This document shows positions 55,965 through 64,000 of a stretch of 64,000 nucleotides of DNA, one piece after another (positions within the stretch are counted from its first letter, which is position 1; each line of letters opens with the position of its first letter). Under the pieces are notes generated by a model, which saw nothing but the letters and a program-made list of their open reading frames with translations, was not told the origin of the DNA and did no database searches. This DNA comes from Proales similis (lineage: Eukaryota; Rotifera; Eurotatoria; Ploima; Proalidae). The DNA lies in assembly GCA_019059635.1 (NCBI GenBank), contig JAGVRJ010000003.1, positions 1,364,001 to 1,428,000 on the forward strand, written 5' to 3'. A program made the translations under genes and the position numbers.

Positions 55965-58900
55965 TTATAGACGTCGGGTGACTCGAGAGAGCCGTTCGAA
56001 TACGGAAAAACGCTTCTCCGGATTCAGCGCGGTTTGACTTGATGTGTCGCCAAGTGTCGCCTCATGCGAAGAGAGAGGACGAACGCCGCATTTAGGTTTC
56101 ACTTGGGCAGACGCTCGCCTTTGAACGACTTTTACTGGCTGTTGTGACTGCGACTGATCGACTCGATTTAGACTCGACCTGCTCGAATGGTCGCGAGCTT
56201 TCACTTCGGCTCTTTTGGCCAACGTGGACGCCGTATCGCATAGATAGAGAGCCGAGCCCGAGCGTCGTCTGTTGGTTTCGCTAACCGACAGATGCTGCTG
56301 AGACTTGTCCTCGCTCGTCTTGAAGTTCAACGAGTTCACTGAGCCACGGCTGGTCTTGTTGCGGCCGATCGCTGATCGTTGCTGCTCATTGGAACGCATT
56401 GAAAAAGCTCGACTCTCCGCCGACCACTGCGACTCATTGTTCTTTATAGTCAGACTTGAGTCTGTCAAGCTTTCGATCGAACGATTGCCAGCGCTGAACT
56501 CGCTCTGACCTTGGACGACTTGTGGCTGTTGTTGCCGAGCTTGGCGGCCAACTTCAGCAGACTTGGTTTCTCCAGGCAGCGACGAAGAGGCGTTGGATTG
56601 AGTTTCGAAGCCGTCGTCCTTGGACGAGGCGTGTTCGAAGTCTTCAGTGCCTCCCGAATGAGCGCGAAGCTTTTCGGCCGCTTTTTCAACCCATCGCTCA
56701 ACGTGGGCTTTCTTGGCCGAATCATCGCCGCACGACTTGCTCTTGCTGGTCGCTCGGGCCGCCATTGCCTCCCAAGTTTGTTTCATTACTTTGACGCAGT
56801 TGCTGGGCACCAGGCGTCTGCCATATTCCTTTTGCGCCGACTCCACTCGAACACAGCTGACTCGTTTCAATTGAATACTGTTTGACGCCTCGTGGTCCGC
56901 ATCTGGCCTCTCTTCCGACTTTTCTGTTTGACTCGGAATAGCCCTCTCACGCTTCGACTCGACCGGCTTCGGTTTGAGATCAGCTGAGAAGAACGAGGAC
57001 CTGTCGTACTCGTTCTTGCCTGACAACGAGCCTTCATCCGGCTCGTTTAAATTCTGACTGAATCTCCGCCGATTGAGTTCGAGCTCGTCGTCCTCGAACG
57101 TTTTGTACAAAACTCCGAGTCTTTTCAATCCGGACAAGCGACATTTGGCTTCGTTGGTCTCTTCGGTTTTGGCCTCGCTCTTTGCCGACTGCTCGTCAAT
57201 CTGCTGCATTTGTGGCCTAAATTCACGTTCGCTGTCCACTATGCCTTTGTTTAGAAATTGAAGCAATTGCTGAGATTCAACATCAGGCGCGGACAGGTTG
57301 TTGCAATCTCCGTCGAAAGATTTGAGAAATCCGAGTCGTTTGATGGCCAACTTCCGGCTCATTCGAAGTCCAGCTTGACGAGAGAAGCAGCTCAGTTCGT
57401 CGCTCGAGTCATGCATTTCGTCCTGGCCTTGGTCGTTTTCTATTGCGGACCTTATCCACTCACAGCTGGCCCTTGTGCCTCTTGATCGATTTGTGAGGCT
57501 CCCGTAACGCTGAAACTTTCTCTCCTCGGCCCGATCTTCGCATCCTTTCGATTTGCTGACGCTTAAGCAGAATTCAAACTTGACCTGAGTCGAGCATCAC
57601 TTACGCCGCATGCTGTAGCTGCGCTGAAGCTGATTGTGGCGTTTGGCTCGGTTCTCCTGGAACAGGCTCCAACTGAATTAAAATGGCCAAGAAAGTCGAT
57701 AGTCAAAAGGCAGACCTTGATCGCTTGCTGAATTTTCTCGCAGAAACGATTCAGAACTTGAAAGCAGTCGTCGAGCTTGAATGAACTCTGATCTTCGCAA
57801 AAATGCTCGCTCAAACGCACTCGCCATTCTTCAATTTCCTTTTCACCGCTTTCGAGTCTCTCGGCGCATTTGCACGCATCTTGCATGAACGCTCTCAGAC
57901 CGTTCAGACCGGGATCGTTGCGTTTCTGCTCCAGAGTCGAGTTGAGTTTTCTCATTCGCTTGCAATACGCGTTTATCTCAGAGCCCAAGCTGTCCACTTG
58001 GCAGCCCACAAGCTCCTTCAACACACTCAGCTCATTGGGCAGCTCCAGAAGGTCGCTGTTCTCCGACTCGAATTGCTGGTAAAAGCGACTTGGTCAAATT
58101 TTCAAGTCCCAGCCCGGGTGTGAGTTGGCCCTACCTGAACGAGCAAATGCAGCAAAGTGGTGTTTCGCTCATTGGCTTTGAATTCGGCCAGTTTGTTCAA
58201 TGACGAAAGCCTGAATCCGGCTGCGTTTCCCGAGAATGCTCCCTTCCGGTTCAAAATTGCTGAACAAGCTCAGGTCATGAGCCGAGTCTTGTGCCTTTAC
58301 CTCGTTCAGATAATTGCCCGTCTTGCAGATTTGAATGAGAAACAAAGCGAGACGGCTGCTATTGAAGACGCGCTCGGCCGCCTCCAGAATGAGCTCAATC
58401 GTTCGATTGAAGTGTTTTGTTTGGCCGGCGAACTCCTCTTTGAATAGGAGAGTTTCGATTTTGATGCGATAGCTTTCGAATTGCGATCAGCTCAGATCGA
58501 ACAGAGAACCAATGGGTAAATAGACTCACTTGGAGATGCGGATAAGTCGAAGCAGAAACTGCTCAGCCTCGCCCAATTGCTCAATTTGGCCTTGATAGCT
58601 TTTCAGAATTTCCGCCTTCATGATGATGATGATGTTCAATTTCTGACCGGAGAGAGAAAACTTCACTATCGACCAACCTCATTTGTGTCAGGAAGTATTT
58701 TCAGCATTCCTTCCAAGTTCTCCGTGTCCAAGGTGCCGTTTGGCGCTTGCTTGCCACTGAGCAGCTCGAGCAGCTCGTCCGGAGAGCTTTTTTGTTTAAG
58801 ACAGTTGCGTTTACAAACGAAATGAAATTCGGATCCAGATGCTACCATTTAAACTGTTTGAGAAATATGTTTACGTTCAGGCTCCGTTTGCTATCCAACA

Positions 58901-60352
58901 GATTGACCTTGAAAATCAGCAGTTATGCGTTGAATGGTCTCAAACTTTCTCTTCAAAAGCAATCTGACCTTCTCAACCAGTGAGCTCGGTCGCACAGATT
59001 TGCAGTCATGGCGCAGAGTGTGATCGGCTGATTCGTCGATTTTAAACAACTCGTCGATCTGCTCAAAGAAACTGGCACCAATCGTTTCCGCCTCGTTTGA
59101 AGAGAAGCGAGTCCATAGATTTCGGCGGCCAACCACTCGATTGGAGTGAATCTTGCACCAGCCAAGTTGCTTGAGGCGAGATTTGGGCTTGGGCACGAAC
59201 TGCTGGGGAAGAAGAGTTTCGGTCTGAGGACAAAACTCCGGAGCAGGGGGCCACGTTTTCTCCGAGGCGATCGACTCGGCTCTTGAACTCTCGTCTGAAT
59301 CGGTGAAAGTGAACATGGGCGCCGGCGGAGGTGGTGGCGGAGGAAGAGGAGGAGCGACCGGAATGCAAGTCTGAGCCGCAAAATCTGTGTCGCTTTCGAT
59401 CGACTCAAGGCCAGCCCCGCTTTGACTGTCACATGTTGCGTCCGTGTCTTTTTCTTGGTTCGAGCTGAATCGGTTCGCTAGCAACTGGTCAAGTTCGCTC
59501 CATTTGCTCTCGTCCAGCGGATCCACTTGGTGAAGGCGGCGAAGAATTGAGAGGAAACGGCTCTCTTGTGGCGTGCTACGAATCTACACATCGAATAATG
59601 AGTTTCAGAGTTCGGAGATCGCCAAAAGAAGAATGAAATCTACTTGACGCAAGATTGAGTGAAATAGATCAAAGTGGCTATTGGTGTCCACTTGACAGCC
59701 AGCCGACAAGTCTTGCTCTCTCAGATTCATGTAGAATGAGACAATGTCCTTCAGCTCTGGTTCGTGCCTTAATGACAACGCATCATCTTAGTCGTCTCCG
59801 CCTCTCACTGACTCGTCACACGCTACCTGAACTCCTCTAGGATCGAGTCAAATCTGAGTGCTGTTAGTTCGTGGTGTAGTTGAGCCCGTTTGGACCAGTC
59901 GCTCGTTTTCGATATGAAATTGTTGATAAACGAAAGTGCCGAAAAGAGAAAAGAACTTTGGCCAACTGCCGATCGACGCTGCTCGTTTATACTCTCCACA
60001 ATCGATTTGAGCTCGAATCGTTGCCGGCCTAGTTCCTGAAATGAAAATATTCGCCAGAAACGTACGTGGCATTAAAACAACACGACCAGGAGGGCGTGGT
60101 TGGCAAGGAAGCTACTTGCCTTGTAGCGTCCAAGTATGTCGGCGACTCTGTGCTGGCCCTCGAGCGATACCATGCATAGGCGATCTAGAATGCGAATTAC
60201 TTGCTCGCTCACAGGCGCGTTAAGTAGCTCTTCAAGAAGAATCGAATCAAGTTGCGATCGCGTGTCGGTTAGAGCAAGGATTTACCTTTGGCAAGTTGTT
60301 CGCTCGACTGCGCATTACCAAGCATGTAATCGAGACTACTTGACTCGACCAT
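55965..60352 (-). CDS. Formin of the INF2/FHDC1 (inverted) type
   Basis: Actin-nucleating formin, minus strand, many exons. The inferred start is ATG 60350-60352 (MVESSSLDYMLGNAQSSEQL). The N-terminal third is helical (VIRILDRLCMVSLEGQHRVA; ALRFDSILEEFR; HEPELKDIVSFYMNLRE), consistent with a diaphanous-inhibitory-type armadillo domain. A short FH1 is PPLPPPPPPPAP (about 59330). FH2 begins LGWCKIHSNRVVGRRNLWTR, close to the FHDC1 pattern with NIWT, and continues through NGTLDTENLEGMLKILPDTN, a coiled part and LSEHFCEDQSSFKLDDCFQV then LNRFCEKIQQAIK, which parallels FHDC1. The last large exon (55965-57416 region) is a disordered, basic tail of about 480 residues; FHDC1 tails bind microtubules, a role I only infer here. 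The exact start and the DID border are uncertain. Confidence 0.85.
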
Positions 60353-62681
60353 TTCTTTTTGGCGGGCTTGTTTTAATTACTCGACTTGACTCGAGTCTCG
60401 AAACTCTTTAATGAAATAAAACGAGCGTGGATAAATGCTGGTTGTGTAGTGGTGCTTTAATTTCTTTCTCTCTCGCTCCCTTCTAATTAATTGTATATCG
60501 GCGGTTGCTTTCTAAATTTGAATAAAAATAGAGAAGAAGAAGAAAAAAATGAAACAAGAGGAAAAAAGAGTAACGAGAGAGGAGAAAGGGGGGGGGGCGG
60601 GGAAAAAGGTGAGCGGATTGTGGTCCAGAGCAAGCAAATGCGCGCATTGTTTGAGTTGCATAAGCCCGAATTTGTAAATAAGGCATAAATGAGCTCAAAA
60701 TAGCGGACGAGTTTTGTAACGAAAATAGCAGTAGCGACCCTAAAGCAAACGTCACTCTTTGACAACTAATGAAATCGGATTGCTATTGTGAATCAAGTCG
60801 GCTTGATCTATTTGCCCTTACAACCACCCAAGCCAGTTGCACGCAACACCACCTGACACTCGACCAAACCTGTCCAATTCAATGCGTTTCTCGTCTCGGC
60901 TCATAATTGGCCGAGCGCTCATCTTCAATCGCTTCATTTCGGTGAATGAGGGCGTGCGTTTTCCTGCTTCTAATCGGCTACTTATAAACAGACGTGTGAC
61001 ATTTAGACTCACGATCGACGCAGAAAGGCGGCTGGCCAGCGCGACAACTTTGAAGGTGATAGAAAATTTGACATTTTTACATTTTGAATGTCGATGCCTT
61101 GCGCTCTCTCTTTCTCTCTCCCATTTGTACTTCGGATTGACTAAAAGCACTCTCTCTCCGTGAGAAATCGAGAAAGAGAGAGAGAGAGAAAGGGAAAGAG
61201 AGCGAGTATTTCGAACGAAAACAACCGCCCGACGTAATTGTAAGATCGGGCAATAAAAATGAAAAAAATAAATAAATATGAAAACAAGCCGACTGATTTG
61301 GTTAGACTGCGATCTCGAGTCAAGTTGCGTAAATTGGTCGCAATCTTCTATTCAAGTTAACGAGCGAGTGCGCTCGAGTCCGTTCTAGACGAGCTTTCTA
61401 AAGCCAATCAAATCGGTCATGAATGTTGTTGTTTACACCGAGCCAACACACACACACACACGCGCAGTTGTGTTGCATGATAGAATGGAGCCGAATAGAA
61501 AAAAAAGCCAACGAACGTGGCTGGGCACATGTTAGGACGGTGGACGATCAGAGCGGCAATTGGCAGTAGCAAACAAAAACACGCGTTGGTAGAGAGAGAG
61601 AGAGAGAGCAAATTAGCTTGAAAATAAAAACTAATTAGAACGCGGGCGCTTCTCAATAAAAGTGAATGTCTCTTGGCGCCTATTGCCTAGACTACATGCT
61701 GAAGCAGGGGGCGACTACTTGTTTGCCTTTCAAGCGGCCAGCGACACTTTGAAATGGGCGAAAAACTTTCTCTTATTTTTATACGGCGAACAACACTGCA
61801 TGGAGCAGAAATTAGGCTACTCGCTGGCGCCGTGTTGTTCTATTTGGCTAACAAGCAAGCAGTCACCGGGTCGCTAACGTGTCTGCTTGTGGACTAAGCA
61901 AACAGGAGGATCAAATGATGGCATATTTGAGTAGAGAGCGGTCACTTGAGAGTCTTTATGGAATATGAATTTAAAAAAATGAAAAAGCCTGATTAGATTT
62001 TTGGCCAAGTTTGATTAGAGAGCCGCCAGTGATCATTTTGAAGCATCCGCAGCCGTGCCCGCATCGCTTCGGCAGTGCATTGTCTGAATTATTCATTCAG
62101 AAGCGAGTTGATGATGCAAAATGCAAACGGACGTTAGGAACAAAAAGAACTAAAAGAAAAATGCGCACAAACGAAATAGACACGCTGCTCACGCATTAAT
62201 CTTTGACGCGCGCATTTTTGACCCTGGTCAAACGGACCGGATCAAGCGAGGATTTCGAGTGTTTTAACTTGTGATGTGATTGGCCGCAGTTGCGTAATAG
62301 TTGCGTTGCCGCTAAGCGGATTATTAGTTGGGACCGGACTTGGCTTTGATGGCCAATGCAGCTCAATTGGCCGCCAGTAGTGCGCTTGTCGCGTGCCATC
62401 TCCTACAAAGCGTTTTGCGGCCGACAAGCGCGAGCCCGCACACGCTTTGTAGGCCAGCTTGAATCAAAGATTAAATTAGCCGCCAGCATACATTGAATAT
62501 TCAAAGTTTAATTGCAGTCAAATGCGCTTTTATTGTTTGCGATGGCCAAATTCAAATTAAAGTAGGTCCGCATTCTAGAAGAAGAAAGGAACCAAAAAGT
62601 AAAGAATGAGGCTTGAATAAAGAGCGCCTGACCCTCGTCTAATTCCCGGTATTATTAGAGTTCGGTCTCTTATTCTCTCTT
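60353..62681. other. Intergenic region formin / GUF1
   Basis: 2.33 kb, both neighbours on the minus strand. It contains a G8 run near 60589-60597, GA runs (61175-61189, 61591-61608), an AC run (61446-61461) and no open frame with family signal. It would hold the formin promoter and the GUF1 3' flank. Confidence 0.35.
61591..61608. repeat. (AG)9 microsatellite
   Basis: AG dinucleotide run in the formin/GUF1 intergenic region. Confidence 0.85.
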
Positions 62682-64000
62682 TTATTCTTTTCGCAAGATA
62701 TTAATGAGAACGTTCTTACTAATTTCGATCTTGGCCGTCTCTCTCATTCGCCGCTTGCCCTCGGCCTGGTTGCGAAGCAGCTTAAGCTTGCGCGTCTGGT
62801 CGCCGCCGTAACATTTGGCAGTTACGTCCTTCCGCAGGGCTTTGATGTTCTCTCTGGCCAGGACTTTGCCGCCCACTTTGGCCTGAATGGCTATTTTGAA
62901 CTGTTTGGGCGGCACTTCGTCACGAAGCTTCTCGACCAGCTTCCGGCCAACTTGGCTCGCTCGGCTCGAATGCACAATCTGTGTGAGCTCTTCGATTTCA
63001 ACATCGTTCAAGCAGACGACCAATTTGACCAGAGACGCCGACTCGTAGCTTATGTCCTCATAGTCAAAGCTAGAACCCTAATTAAGCTCATTTTTGCATT
63101 TTTGATTCAATTTTAACCACCTTGCGTAGCCCGATGTGACTTTTTTGAGTTTGTCGAAAAAATCCAAAATGATCTCGTTGAGCGGAAGCTTATACTTAAC
63201 GATGAACCGATCGCCGCTGATCTCTTGCTGGCTTTCGAATTCGCCTCGTCGACTCTAATGTTCGCTTGATAAACAAATTGACCCAAAAAAAGCAGTCAGC
63301 GAGCTACCAAACAGAGCTGGTTAACTTCTTTGAAGCGATCCTTGGGACAGACGATCGTGCCCTGAACTACTGGCTCAAACGATTCTGCGTAACTGTGCGG
63401 CTCAGGCCACTGCGATGCGTCAGCGGTTCAAGCATTCAATTTAACTTAAGAGCATTTTCATCGAGAAGAACTTTACCAGGGTCGGATTGACCACCACGAG
63501 TTCATCGGTGCCGTGGAATTTAATTAAACGAGCCTGGTCGAGTTTGACTTTGTACGGCACGTTCGGCGATGTGATTATCACCGACTGGGCGAATTCTTTC
63601 TCCAGACGATCCTTGAACACTTCCATATGAAGTAGGCCAAGAAAGCCGAGACGATAGCCTTGGCCCAACGCGGGCGAGCTGTCCACTGAAACGGACACGC
63701 TCGCGTCGTTTATGCACAGTTTGTCGATTGACTGTCTCAGAAGATGAAAATCTTCGGCGAGCTCGGGAAAAAAGCCCGAAAACACCTGGACGCTCCGAGT
63801 GAGATGAGTATTTAGCTCAAATGTTGAAGTGAGTTGTTTACCATCGGCTTGGGCGATTTGAATCCTTTTAGAAGCAAATCGAGAGCTCTCAGATGAGATT
63901 CAGTTTTAAATGGCCGCATTCTCAACTTACCGGCGAATGGCTCCACTTGGCTCTTGTCTAAATAGAATGTGTCGCCTACCAGGGCTTCTTTCAGCGTTCG
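62682..64000 (-). CDS. GUF1: Mitochondrial elongation factor 4 (GUF1/LepA), 5' part outside window
   Basis: Translational GTPase of the LepA family that acts on mitochondrial ribosomes. Only the part after the G domain is in the window. From the right edge (minus strand): ALVGDTFYLDKSQVEPFAG, then GFFPELAEDFHLLRQSIDKL, INDASVSVSVDSSPALGQGY, RLGFLGLLHMEVFKDRLEKE and VPYKVKLDQARLIKF. The family-specific C-terminal domain follows, ending with GGKVLARENIKALRKDVTAK, CYGGDQTRKLKLLRNQAEGK and KRRMRETAKIEISKNVLINI. TAA is at 62682-62684. Short introns separate the pieces; the GTP-binding motifs lie beyond the window. Confidence 0.94.

Overview
The window looks like a piece of a compact animal (bilaterian) nuclear genome. 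The evidence is spliced GT-AG genes on both strands and an animal gene set: a Go-type G-alpha, adducin, a neuropeptide-type GPCR, BAG6, an inverted-type formin, CCP6 and MSH4. Introns are very short and uniform; I measured 58-71 nt in GPN1, the GPCR, ZDHHC12 and CIMIP2. Housekeeping neighbours are often only 100-250 bp apart. The acceptors are varied (CTAG, AAAG, CATAG) and do not follow a nematode TTTTCAG consensus. I cannot name the species or phylum; a small-bodied spiralian or another compact-genome animal would fit.

Layout, left to right. 1-3149 (-): mitochondrial glycine decarboxylase, cut by the window edge. 4392-6703 (+): cytosolic carboxypeptidase CCP6/AGBL4. 6980-8131 (-): a Ski/Sno-like zinc-binding protein. 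8234-9367 (+): ZNHIT6/BCD1. 9530-11323 (-): DUS1L. 11532-14732 (+): MSH4. 14954-16444 (+): GPN1. 16543-17929 (-): ciliary microtubule inner protein CIMIP2/FAM166. 18666-19890 (+): a ZDHHC12-like palmitoyltransferase. 21598-22880 (+): a class A peptide GPCR. 24699-26036 and 26718-30356 (+): two large intronless genes of unknown family. 30738-33133 (+): nucleostemin/GNL3-type GTPase. 33979-37211 (-): adducin. 38170-39723 (-) and 40343-43927 (+): GET4 and BAG6, head to head. 44364-48028 (+): ICE1-like. 48215-49439 (+): MRPL44. 51317-52387 (+): an intronless Go-type G-alpha. 54670-55716 (-): GATD3/ES1. 55965-60352 (-): an INF2/FHDC1-type formin. 62682-64000 (-): GUF1, cut by the window edge.

Functional themes. 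GET4 and BAG6 are two subunits of one cytosolic chaperone complex and share a 619-bp divergent intergenic region. CCP6 and CIMIP2 both concern microtubules or cilia. ZNHIT6, DUS1L, GPN1, ICE1, GNL3, MRPL44 and GUF1 cover RNA processing, ribosome assembly and translation. The receptor, the G-alpha and the unknown pair sit among the longest non-coding stretches, as expected for signalling or tissue-regulated genes in a compacted genome.

Most notable observations. The 1212-residue unknown protein carries a duplicated module of about 65 residues with a WW-like signature that I cannot match to a known family. The G-alpha has lost the pertussis-toxin cysteine and has no introns. GET4 and BAG6 are linked. 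There are microexons of 13 and 18 nt. Several start codons lie directly behind splice-acceptor-like sequences, which could mean 5' UTR introns or spliced-leader trans-splicing.
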